Assembly: GCA_025357775.1 (NCBI GenBank)
Contig: JANXOQ010000184.1
Location: 1-6,482, forward strand
Length of the DNA stretch: 6,482 nucleotides
Direction: 5' to 3'
DNA from: Ferruginibacter sp.
GTDB lineage: Bacteria; Bacteroidota; Bacteroidia; Chitinophagales; Chitinophagaceae
Below the pieces are notes generated by a model. It was given only the letters and a program-made list of their open reading frames with translations, made no database searches and was not told the origin of the DNA. This document shows, piece by piece, positions 1-6,365 of this stretch (position 1 is the first letter of the stretch; each line of letters starts with the position of its first letter). The position numbers and the translations under genes are program-made.

Positions 1-124
1 AGAGGGAGTTTTAAAAGAAGAAATACATGACATTTTAAAACTTAAAAAAGAAGTTAAATCTTTTGTAAATCAATACCATCAATTATACGGTTATGGAGCT
101 ACAGAAATATTTTTTAATATTTAA
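1..124 (+). CDS. C-terminal end of an unrecognised protein (partial)
   Basis: An open frame enters from the left edge (first full codon at base 2) and runs 40 codons to a TAA at 122-124. In DNA this AT-rich a stop-free run of that length is unlikely by chance, and the composition (many AAA, GAA and TTA codons) matches the neighbouring genes. The visible tail is Lys/Glu-rich and then aromatic, containing KKEVKSFVNQYHQLYGYG, which suggests an amphipathic helix followed by a short extended end. There is faint resemblance to the C-terminus of serine hydroxymethyltransferases, but not enough to name it. Its stop overlaps the stop of the convergent metalloregulator gene. The function is unknown, and the reading frame itself is only moderately certain because so little is visible. 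Confidence 0.5.
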   Translation, partial: EGVLKEEIHDILKLKKEVKSFVNQYHQLYGYGATEIFFNI

Positions 125-780
125 ATAGTTTCAGTTAGTAATTTTTCTGTTACAGTTTTGCTCAATGTCTCATTTTTTCTTTTACTATAATTAACTATAA
201 TACTTCCATCAAAATCCTCTACTGATATTATTTTTACTATAAGCCCGAGGTGAAGCTCACGGCTGTTTAAAAATTTTAAAAATTTTTCGGAAGAGTTAGT
301 TACAGCTGCTAGTTTTACTTTTTCACCAACCGTTACATCGCTAAGTTTTTTATATTGTAGCCATTGTATTTCCCCATCTTTATTTGGTATTGGAGAGCCA
401 TGTGGGTCCACACTTGGATAACCCAAAACTTCATCCATTTTATCAAAAAATAAGGGAGATTGTAAATGCTCTACTTGTTCTGCAATTTCGTGTACTTGCT
501 CCCAGCCAAAGCCCATCTTTTCTACTAAGTACATCTCAGTCAGTCTATGCTTTCTTATTATTAGGCCAGCTTCTTTTTTGCCAGTAATGGTTAATTTAAG
601 CGGCTTATAGCTTTCATAAAATACTAAATTTTTATCAGCTAATTTTTTTATCATGCTATTTACAGAAGGCATCTTTATTTGCAACTCTTTACTAAGCTCC
701 TGTACTGTTACCTCTCCTTTATCAATACTAAGGTTAAACAATGCTTTTAAGTAATTTTCTTCTGCGTAAGTATTCATCAA
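121..780 (-). CDS. DtxR/MntR-family metal-dependent transcriptional regulator
   Basis: This 219-residue protein is a cytoplasmic repressor of the DtxR/MntR family, which binds Fe(II) or Mn(II) and then shuts off metal uptake genes. The N-terminal winged helix spans about residues 5-65, with recognition helix PSVNSMIKKL (38-47). The dimerisation and metal domain spans about 66-140. Aligned by eye to DtxR, H78, E82 and H97 match the ancillary site (H79, E83, H98), and E101, E104 and H105 match C102, E105 and H106. Glu at the Cys102 position is the MntR-like choice, hinting at Mn, but N9 sits where DtxR has Met10 and MntR has Asp8. Residues about 146-219 form a FeoA/SH3-like C-terminal domain, which short MntR proteins lack. 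Met1 and Met2 are adjacent; either could be the start. No metal-transporter gene is in view, so the target and metal are inferred. Confidence 0.9.
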   Translation of the reverse strand: MMNTYAEENYLKALFNLSIDKGEVTVQELSKELQIKMPSVNSMIKKLADKNLVFYESYKPLKLTITGKKEAGLIIRKHRLTEMYLVEKMGFGWEQVHEIAEQVEHLQSPLFFDKMDEVLGYPSVDPHGSPIPNKDGEIQWLQYKKLSDVTVGEKVKLAAVTNSSEKFLKFLNSRELHLGLIVKIISVEDFDGSIIVNYSKRKNETLSKTVTEKLLTETI

Positions 781-952
781 TATAAAAAATGTAAAAGTTT
801 AAAAAGTATAAAGGAAAAGTGTTTTTAATTGTAATATTTATGCTTGTCATTATGCATCAGTGAAAAGTAAAATGTATTAATTATAGCAGGCAATCTTTTT
901 TTGGATTTATTAAATTACACAGTCATTAAGTATATGTAAATACATTTTCTTC

Positions 953-1423
953 TCAAAAATCTATTGAACAGTTTACCCACTCCCCATCAAACTTTACCCC
1001 ATCAAATTTTTTGTAAAAATTTATAGCAGGCTCATTCCAATCTAGCACTTGCCACACAAGGCCACTATAATTTTTTAATTTACATTCTTCTATTAAATTT
1101 TCTACCAAAAGTTTACCTATTCCTTTACCACGCATGGCATTTGTTACCAATAAGTCTTCTAAATACATTCGCTGCCCTTTCCAAGTGCTATATCTTGTAT
1201 AAAACAATGCAAAGCCAACAATATTTTCGTTTTCATCTCCCATGGTTGTGCTTGGTGATACAGCTATAAAAGCCTCCCATACTGGCTTTTCACCAAAACC
1301 ACTTTCTACAAAATGTTCAAGACTTACTGTAACCTCATCAGGTGCTTTTTCATACTCAGCTAGTTCTTGTACTAGTTTCATTATTTGTGGGCAGTCTATT
1401 GCTTTTGCTTTGCGTATGTACAT
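953..1423 (-). CDS. GNAT acetyltransferase, SSAT-like (diamine/polyamine or thialysine N-acetyltransferase type)
   Basis: This 156-residue single-domain protein transfers acetyl from acetyl-CoA to an amine. It follows the spermidine/spermine N1-acetyltransferase (SSAT1/SSAT2) pattern along its whole length. The N-terminal helix has ELAEYEKAPDEV (20-31), followed by SGFGEKP (41-47), a family hallmark. YLEDLLV (87-93) is the beta strand before the acetyl-CoA loop, RGKGIG (98-103) is the R-x-x-G-x-G pyrophosphate-binding motif, and NEPAINFYKKF (130-140) carries Y137, equivalent to the proposed general acid Tyr140 of human SSAT1. There is no signal peptide, so it should be cytosolic. Residues about 55-67 form a polar loop that is probably variable. 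The start is the only in-frame Met near the conserved beginning. Bacterial members often prefer substrates other than spermidine, so the substrate is not fixed by sequence. Confidence 0.88.
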   Translation of the reverse strand: MYIRKAKAIDCPQIMKLVQELAEYEKAPDEVTVSLEHFVESGFGEKPVWEAFIAVSPSTTMGDENENIVGFALFYTRYSTWKGQRMYLEDLLVTNAMRGKGIGKLLVENLIEECKLKNYSGLVWQVLDWNEPAINFYKKFDGVKFDGEWVNCSIDF

Positions 1424-1477
1424 TTAATTATTCGTTTCAAGTTTTAAAATTCAGCTAACAATGTTTCGAAGTTGTCA

Positions 1478-1487
1478 AAACATGTTT
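1478..1487. promoter_or_regulatory. perfect 10-base palindrome upstream of the acetyltransferase gene
   Basis: AAACATGTTT reads the same on both strands and lies about 55 bases upstream of the acetyltransferase start. A similar degenerate copy, AACAATGTTT, sits 12 bases away at 1457-1466. A pair of related dyads before a gene can be a repressor or activator site. In DNA this AT-rich, short palindromes also arise by chance, and no known regulator is matched. No good TAnnTTTG box is seen on the minus strand in this gap. Confidence 0.2.
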
Positions 1488-1534
1488 GATAAAATATTTA
1501 CCCTTCTATTAAAAATAAATGCTAAAAAATATTA

Positions 1535-2551
1535 TTATAAAATGTGTATTACTTCTAAAACATGATTTGTTTTTTCCCTGCTCACATCTAAGTGGGTAAC
1601 CATGCGCACTTGCGTAGCAGAAATAGGGAGACATAAAATACCATTTTGCTTCATTTTTTCACAAAACTTTCTAGGACCATCTTCACCCAATACTTCAAAA
1701 ATGATGATGTTCGTTTCCACAGGCATCATTTTGCCAACAAAATCTTTTGTAAGTAATTGTTGTGCTATTTCCTTTGCATGATAATGATCGTGTGCTAATC
1801 TTTCAATATTATTATGCAACGCAAATAAACCAGCAGCAGCCATATAGCCTGCTTGGCGCATTCCACCACCAAATACTTTTCTAACCCGCCTTGCTCTTTT
1901 TATAAAATCAGTTTTGCCCAGCAGTACACTTCCTAGTGGCGTACCAAGCCCTTTACTTAGGCAAATAGAAATACTGTCAAACACTTCACCATACTGCTTT
2001 TCCGTTTGTTTTGTAACTACCAATGCATTAAATAATCTTGCGCCATCAAGGTGAAGTTTAAGATAATTTTCTGTGCAAACTTTTTTTATTTTAATAATTT
2101 CATCAAAGTTGTAACAACTTCCACCGCCTCTATTGCCAGTATTTTCAAGTACAACTAGGGATGTATTTGCTTTGTGTACATCATCTGGGTTTATGCACCC
2201 TACTACATCATCAGCCGTTATCATGCCCCTTATGCCATCTATTGCTTTTACTTGTGCACCACTATTTGAAGCTATGCCACCACCTTCGTAAATGTATACA
2301 TGGCTTACTTTATCGCATATTATTTCATCGGCTGGTTGGGTATGGCATTTAATAGCTATTTGGTTTGTCATAGTGCCAGTTGGGCAAAATAATGCTGCTT
2401 CCATACCAAATATAATGGCACAATATGCCTCTAAAGCATTTACAGTGGGGTCTTCCCCAAAAACATCATCGCCTACTTCTGCAGTAAACATTGCTTGTAA
2501 CATATCGGCAGATGGTTTTGTAAATGTGTCGGATCTTAGGTCTACTATCAT
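1535..2551 (-). CDS. ltaE: low-specificity L-threonine aldolase (PLP-dependent)
   Basis: This 338-residue enzyme cleaves L-threonine or L-allo-threonine to glycine and acetaldehyde, and is close in length to E. coli LtaE (333). It is a fold-type I PLP enzyme of the beta-eliminating lyase family. The N-terminus DLRSDTFTKPS (4-14) and VGDDVFGEDPTVN (26-38) are signature stretches. SHVYIYEGGG (83-92) contains His84, expected to stack on the cofactor. ENTGNRGGG (136-144) is the substrate loop, and HLDGAR (167-172) holds Asp169, which contacts the pyridine nitrogen, and Arg172. LSKGLGTPLGS (198-208) holds the Schiff-base Lys200. VFGGGMRQAG (226-235) and VRMVTHLDV (315-323) complete the family pattern. 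The loop has Gly where many homologues have His (ENTHN), which is probably tolerated. There is no signal peptide, so it is cytosolic. Its gene is transcribed away from the M16 pair and lies 111 bases upstream of the acetyltransferase, with no functional link seen. Confidence 0.95.
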   Translation of the reverse strand: MIVDLRSDTFTKPSADMLQAMFTAEVGDDVFGEDPTVNALEAYCAIIFGMEAALFCPTGTMTNQIAIKCHTQPADEIICDKVSHVYIYEGGGIASNSGAQVKAIDGIRGMITADDVVGCINPDDVHKANTSLVVLENTGNRGGGSCYNFDEIIKIKKVCTENYLKLHLDGARLFNALVVTKQTEKQYGEVFDSISICLSKGLGTPLGSVLLGKTDFIKRARRVRKVFGGGMRQAGYMAAAGLFALHNNIERLAHDHYHAKEIAQQLLTKDFVGKMMPVETNIIIFEVLGEDGPRKFCEKMKQNGILCLPISATQVRMVTHLDVSREKTNHVLEVIHIL

Positions 2552-2558
2552 AATTAAA

Positions 2559-2566
2559 CAAATTTA
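2559..2566 (-). promoter_or_regulatory. possible -7 promoter box for the threonine aldolase gene
   Basis: On the minus strand this reads TAAATTTG, an exact match to the Bacteroidota -7 consensus TAnnTTTG. It ends only 7 bases before the ATG, which would give an almost leaderless mRNA. A TTG on the same strand at 2583-2585 is rather close for a -33 element. The match may therefore be fortuitous, with the true promoter further upstream in the divergent region. Confidence 0.25.
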
Positions 2567-2664
2567 ATAAAGCATTGTAAAACAATTATGCAAAGTTTTA
2601 AACATACTTCACTCATTTATACATATTTCCCTACCATTCATCAAATTTTCCTTTTTTTTTCTTA

Positions 2665-2690
2665 TTGCAAAATAATACGCTCTACATTTG
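2665..2690 (+). promoter_or_regulatory. probable promoter of the M16 peptidase pair
   Basis: TACATTTG at 2683-2690 matches the Bacteroidota -7 consensus TAnnTTTG exactly. The best TTG upstream (2665-2667) leaves a gap of 15 bases, somewhat short for a -33 element. A run of nine T at 2652-2660 lies at a more usual distance and could contribute. Transcription would begin near 2696, giving a leader of roughly 15 bases. The leader has no Shine-Dalgarno sequence, only A/T-rich bases, as is usual in this phylum. Confidence 0.55.
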
Positions 2691-2710
2691 TCATTCAATT
2701 AAAATAAAAT

Positions 2711-4021
2711 ATGAAAAAAACATTTATTTCCTTAGCGCTAGCAGCATTGTTTATTACTGCTAATGCACAAAAAATGAATTTTATTGAATACAAATTAAAA
2801 AATGGGTTGCCTGTTATTTTGTATCAAGATAAATCTGCACCAGTGGTAGCAGTTTCTGTAATGTATCATGTGGGCAGTAAAGATGAACAGCCGAACCGTA
2901 CAGGGTTTGCGCATTTTTTTGAGCATCTATTATTTGAAGGCTCTCCTAATATAAAGAGGGGTGAGTTCATGAAAATTGTAACGGCTAATGGTGGTCAAAA
3001 CAATGCAAACACTACACAAGATAGAACTTTTTACTATGAAGTATTTCCATCAAACCAATTAGCAACAGGCTTATGGCTTGAAAGTGAGCGTATGCTACAT
3101 CCAATAATTAATCAAATTGGAGTAAAAACACAAAATGAGGTGGTAAAGGAAGAAAAAAGACTAAGGGTAGATAATTCACCTTATGGAAATTTTATTTCAG
3201 AAATAATGAAACGCCTATTTACAAAGCATCAATACAATTGGGTGACTATTGGTAGTATGGCAGATTTAGATGCTGCTACCTTATCAGAATTTCAAGCATT
3301 TAATAAAAAATTTTACACTCCGAGCAACTCAGTATTAGTGGTAGCTGGTGATATTGATATTGCCAATACAAAAAAATTAATAGAAAATTACTTTGCAGAT
3401 ATACCTAGTGGTACTCCAATTGTAAAATCAAAAATAGAAGAGCAGCTTATTACAAAAGCAATAATTGATACGGCTTACGATAACAATATTCAACTACCTG
3501 CTATTATGACCGCTTATAGAATACCAGGTATGCTAAGTAAAGAATCTAAAGCATTAGAAATGGCATCCGCCGTTTTAAGTAAAGGAAATAGCAGCCGTAT
3601 GTATAAAAAAATGGTAGATGAAAAAAAGAATTCTTTAGCGGTGGGTAATTTTAATTATGGCTTAGAAGATTATGGTGCGTATATATCTTATGCATTGCCA
3701 AATGGGGCTGTGGCACTAGATACTTTGTTAAAAGATATGGATGAAGAAATTGTAAAAATGCAAATAGGTTTAATATCTGCTGATGAATTTACAAAATTGC
3801 AAAATCAATTTGAGAATGATTTTTTAGACAAAAATACACGTATGCTTGGTATAGCTGAAAACTTAGCAGATGGATATACATTTTATAAAAATACCAATAA
3901 TATAAATACTGAATTGGAGGAAATAAGAAAAGTTACACGTGAAGATATTCAAGCAGTAGCAAAAAAATATTTGAACCCTAACCAAAGAGTAATTTTATAT
4001 TATTTGCCAAACAAAAAATAA
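2711..4021 (+). CDS. secreted M16 zinc metallopeptidase, catalytic subunit (HxxEH present)
   Basis: This 436-residue insulinase-family (M16B) protein has a signal peptide (residues 1-19, MKK, hydrophobic core, cleavage ANA|Q), so it acts in the periplasm or outside the cell. The N-terminal M16 domain (about 25-180) has the inverted zinc motif H68-F-F-E71-H72, where H68 and H72 bind zinc and E71 is the catalytic base. The third ligand is probably E148 in QNEVVKEEKR (141-150), with the LRVDNSPYGN segment following. The C-terminal M16 domain begins near 190 (FYTPSNSVLVVAGD at 201-214). Its RMYKKMVDEKKNSLA segment (296-310) lacks the Arg and Tyr that complete the active site in single-chain members; the equivalent positions are about V302 and L309. 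The start is the only Met before the signal peptide. The length suits a two-domain M16B subunit, and the missing residues appear in the next gene, suggesting a heterodimer. Substrates are unknown; PqqF/YmxG-like names would be too specific. Confidence 0.93.
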   Translation: MKKTFISLALAALFITANAQKMNFIEYKLKNGLPVILYQDKSAPVVAVSVMYHVGSKDEQPNRTGFAHFFEHLLFEGSPNIKRGEFMKIVTANGGQNNANTTQDRTFYYEVFPSNQLATGLWLESERMLHPIINQIGVKTQNEVVKEEKRLRVDNSPYGNFISEIMKRLFTKHQYNWVTIGSMADLDAATLSEFQAFNKKFYTPSNSVLVVAGDIDIANTKKLIENYFADIPSGTPIVKSKIEEQLITKAIIDTAYDNNIQLPAIMTAYRIPGMLSKESKALEMASAVLSKGNSSRMYKKMVDEKKNSLAVGNFNYGLEDYGAYISYALPNGAVALDTLLKDMDEEIVKMQIGLISADEFTKLQNQFENDFLDKNTRMLGIAENLADGYTFYKNTNNINTELEEIRKVTREDIQAVAKKYLNPNQRVILYYLPNKK

Positions 4022-4032
4022 TCTTTTTTAGT

Positions 4033-4051
4033 ATGCTTTATTTAAAAGCAT
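4033..4051 (+). other. weak hairpin between the two M16 genes
   Basis: ATGCTTT and AAAGCAT form a perfect seven-base-pair stem around a five-base loop, 12 bases after the first gene's stop. No T-run follows it, so it is unlikely to be a full terminator. It could mark the 3' end of a processed transcript, tune the ratio of the two subunits, or be chance in AT-rich DNA. No exact -7 box is seen in the 77-base gap; TAGTTTTA at 4076-4083 is one base off the consensus. Confidence 0.35.
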
Positions 4052-4098
4052 CAATAATTTAAGTGTATTGAAAATTAGTTTTACAGAATTTTAAAATA

Positions 4099-6186
4099 AT
4101 GATAATGAAAAAAATATTAATTATTGCAATAGCAATTATGGCTATGCAAATATGTTTTGCACAAACAAAAGTAGACCGTTCAAAAAAGCCAGCTGCTGGT
4201 CCAGCTCCGGTTATTAGCTTTAAAGACCCTGTAACTTTTACACTTCCAAATGGTATGACTGTACTTGTAGTAGAAAACCACAAAATACCAAAAGTAAGAG
4301 CTTCGTTTAGTATAGATGCAGGACCAATAACCGAAGGGCAAAAAGCAGGTGTAATGGATTTGCTTGGAGGTATGCTTGGAGAAGGTACAACAAATATGAG
4401 CAAAGAAAAATTTGATGAATCAGTTGATATAATTGGTGCTGATGTAAATTTATCATCTTCTGGTGGTTCAGCATCAGCACTTACTCGTTACTTTGAAAAA
4501 GCATTTTTATTGCTTGCGGATGGTTTAAAAAATCCATCTTTTCCGCAAGCTTCTTTTGAAAAACTAAAGTCGCAAGCAATTACAGGTTTTAAATCAAACG
4601 AAAAAAGTGCAAAAGTAATATCTGGTAGAGTTTTAAATGCTCTTAGCTATGGCAAAACAAACCCAATGGGAGAGTTTACTACTGAGGAATCATTGAAAAA
4701 TTTAAAACTTGATGATGTAAAAAATGCATATAAAAATTTTGTAACTCCATCTCGTAGTTATTTAACTTTTGTAGGAGATATAAGTGCAGCAACAGCAAAA
4801 GCGTTGGTAACAAAAGTATTTGCTAATTGGAGTGGAAAAACACTTGCATTGCCAGCTATTGCAGATGTAAAAAACCCTGCCAAAACAGAAATAAACTTTG
4901 TTGATTTACCCACTGCAGTTCAAGCAGAAATAAGTGTAGGTAACTTAGTAAACAACCCAATGAGTGGCACAAATTATCATGCATTATTATTAGCAAACCA
5001 AATACTGGGTGGTGGTGCAGAAAGTAAATTATTTGATAATTTGAGAGAAAAACATGGCTTCACATATGGCTCTTACTCAAGTGTAGGTCGTGGACGTTTT
5101 CAAAGTTTGTTTACCGCAGGTGCTGCAGTACGCTCCGATAAAGTAGATAGTGCTGTGCAAGAAATGGTAAAAGAAATTTTAAATATGAGAGATGGTAAAA
5201 TAACAGAGGAAGAACTGGCAGTAGCAAAGGCATCTTTTAACGGCTCATTTGCAATAAGTATGGAAGACCCTGCAAGAGCAGCTACACTAGCTAGTAATAT
5301 TTTAATAAATAATTTGCCTAAAGATTTTTATAGAACATTTTTACAAAAAATAAATGCAGTTACTGTAAATGATGTAAAAAGTGTGTCTAAATCTTTTTTT
5401 AATGAAAGTGATGCAAGAATTGTGATTGTAGGTAATGCAAAAAAGATAATTCCAAATATTATGCGCCTTGGTTTTCCTATAAAAAAGTATGACAAATTTG
5501 CTAACCCAGTTGCTGACGAAGTGAAAGATACTAAGGTAAATGAAACCCCAAAAACATCGGAACCAATATCTGCCAATATAGTAATGGAAGATTATTTTAA
5601 AGCAATAGGTGGAAAAGAAGAAGCTAGAAAAATAACCAGCATTTATGCTATTGCAAGTATGCAAATGATGGGTAGAGATATTACTGGTATTGAAAAGAAA
5701 ATGAATCCTAGTAAGGCGTTTACAGAATTTAAAATGGGTGAAATGACTGTTTATAAAATGGTATTTGATGGGGGTAAAGGATACCAACAACAAGGGCCAC
5801 AAAAGGCAGATTTAAAAGAAGGTGAATTAAAAGAATCTATGGACGATAATGGGGTAATACCACAATTAAATTATAATAACAAAGAATATGTGGGCAAAGG
5901 AAAGGTAGGAGCTGAGGATACTTATCGTTTAAAAATAACTTTTCCTAGTGGCAGGGTTTCTGTTCAACAATACTCTAGTAAAACAGGTTTATTATTGCAA
6001 GAAGAAACAACTAGCAAGCAAGGAGACGTAGATATGCCTATGACAGTAGAATACAAAGACTACAAAAAGGTTGGAGCGCTTTTGATGCCGCATAATATTA
6101 TTAGAATAAATGATGGTCAAGTATTTGATATGAAATATACTAGCATAAAATTTAATGAAGGAGTTAGTGATGCTGATTTTAAATAG
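4099..6186 (+). CDS. secreted M16-family non-catalytic partner subunit with fused C-terminal LolA-like domain
   Basis: This 695-residue protein has a signal peptide cleaved near residue 21 (CFA|Q). The ATG at 4105 (MKKILI, 693 residues) is the more natural start; the 4099 ATG only adds Met-Ile. Two M16 domains follow: N-terminal about 45-200 and C-terminal about 201-385, with M16-like sequence to about 450. Where active members have HxxEH, this one has D87-L-L-G90-G91, with the surrounding G..M...MLGEGT frame intact, so it cannot bind catalytic zinc. LREKHGFTY (315-323) keeps R316 and Y323, the pair that contacts substrate in M16B enzymes and that the preceding gene lacks. A Pro/Thr/Lys/Glu linker (about 471-492) leads to a tail (about 493-695) starting MEDYFKAIGGKEEARKITSI, typical of LolA-like 'outer membrane lipoprotein-sorting' domains of Bacteroidota. 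Together with the upstream gene it likely forms one peptidase; the role of the tail is unknown. Confidence 0.92.
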   Translation: MIMKKILIIAIAIMAMQICFAQTKVDRSKKPAAGPAPVISFKDPVTFTLPNGMTVLVVENHKIPKVRASFSIDAGPITEGQKAGVMDLLGGMLGEGTTNMSKEKFDESVDIIGADVNLSSSGGSASALTRYFEKAFLLLADGLKNPSFPQASFEKLKSQAITGFKSNEKSAKVISGRVLNALSYGKTNPMGEFTTEESLKNLKLDDVKNAYKNFVTPSRSYLTFVGDISAATAKALVTKVFANWSGKTLALPAIADVKNPAKTEINFVDLPTAVQAEISVGNLVNNPMSGTNYHALLLANQILGGGAESKLFDNLREKHGFTYGSYSSVGRGRFQSLFTAGAAVRSDKVDSAVQEMVKEILNMRDGKITEEELAVAKASFNGSFAISMEDPARAATLASNILINNLPKDFYRTFLQKINAVTVNDVKSVSKSFFNESDARIVIVGNAKKIIPNIMRLGFPIKKYDKFANPVADEVKDTKVNETPKTSEPISANIVMEDYFKAIGGKEEARKITSIYAIASMQMMGRDITGIEKKMNPSKAFTEFKMGEMTVYKMVFDGGKGYQQQGPQKADLKEGELKESMDDNGVIPQLNYNNKEYVGKGKVGAEDTYRLKITFPSGRVSVQQYSSKTGLLLQEETTSKQGDVDMPMTVEYKDYKKVGALLMPHNIIRINDGQVFDMKYTSIKFNEGVSDADFK

Positions 6187-6205
6187 AATACACTCTTAAA
6201 AAAGC

Positions 6206-6240
6206 AAAGCCTTTAATCTAAAAAATTAAAGGCTTTTTTT
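6206..6240 (+). terminator. intrinsic terminator of the M16 gene pair
   Basis: A perfect 12-base-pair stem (AAAGCCTTTAAT pairing with ATTAAAGGCTTT) encloses a seven-base loop and runs into seven T residues at 6234-6240. It lies 19 bases past the stop of the second M16 gene. The A-run before the stem and T-run after it are partly symmetrical, so it may also slow transcription arriving from the right. Confidence 0.9.
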
Positions 6241-6287
6241 AAAATATATTTATTCTACAAGTATCCTTTTAAAATAATATGATGTAA

Positions 6288-6365
6288 ATGATAAATAAAT
6301 ATTTAATACTTTTTGGTTTAGTATTGTTTGTAGCAGCAATAATTATTAACCTGTTGTGCGGTTAA
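6288..6365 (+). CDS. possible 25-residue hydrophobic peptide, or 5' end of an interrupted gene
   Basis: The ORF starts at ATG 6288 and stops at TAA 6363-6365. It encodes MINKYLILFGLVLFVAAI followed by IINLLCG: a short positively charged N-terminus and a single hydrophobic stretch of about 18 residues, like a small membrane protein or an uncleaved signal peptide. It begins 48 bases after the strong terminator, with an AT-rich leader and no clear promoter box. Its stop overlaps the stop of the transposase-like gene. If that gene belongs to an insertion sequence, the last codons here may lie in the element and the ORF may be the truncated start of a host membrane or exported protein. AT-rich DNA also readily encodes hydrophobic ORFs by chance. 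Confidence 0.3.
   Translation: MINKYLILFGLVLFVAAIIINLLCG
6346..6365. repeat. short inverted repeat at the stop of the transposase-like gene
   Basis: TTAACC (6346-6351) and GGTTAA (6360-6365) are exact inverted copies separated by eight bases. The pair overlaps the transposase-like stop codon and lies where an insertion-sequence end or a small hairpin terminator for the minus-strand gene would be expected. A six-base stem with no T-run is weak, and the matching far end of the element is outside the window. Confidence 0.25.

Noticed and set aside
876..893. A TATAAT on the minus strand between the acetyltransferase and the regulator, resembling a sigma-70 -10 box
   Set aside because: Bacteroidota promoters use TAnnTTTG instead, the preceding TTGCCT is only two bases away, and TATAAT is common by chance in AT-rich DNA.
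934..945. ATGTA-AA-TACAT dyad just downstream of the acetyltransferase stop, considered as a terminator
   Set aside because: A five-base AT-rich stem with a two-base loop cannot form a stable hairpin, and no convincing T-run follows on the minus strand.
2292..2567. A 91-codon plus-strand frame opposite the threonine aldolase
   Set aside because: It is the complement of strongly conserved threonine aldolase codons, with no family resemblance of its own.
2652..2660. Run of nine T considered as a phase-variation tract
   Set aside because: It lies outside coding sequence, and homopolymer runs of this length are ordinary in this composition; it may at most affect promoter strength.
4153..4161. 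Cys near the end of the second M16 signal peptide, considered as a lipoprotein anchor
   Set aside because: The residues before it (MQI) do not form a lipobox, and a normal signal-peptidase I site (CFA before Gln) follows directly.
4059..4403. A 114-codon minus-strand frame over the start of the second M16 gene
   Set aside because: Its Ile/Phe-rich end is the reverse of the signal-peptide codons; nothing supports it as a gene.
5341..5802. A 153-codon open frame on the minus strand inside the second M16 gene
   Set aside because: It lies antisense to a clear coding region, is rich in Phe, Ser, His and Asn as expected from reading AT-rich codons backwards, and shows no domain pattern.
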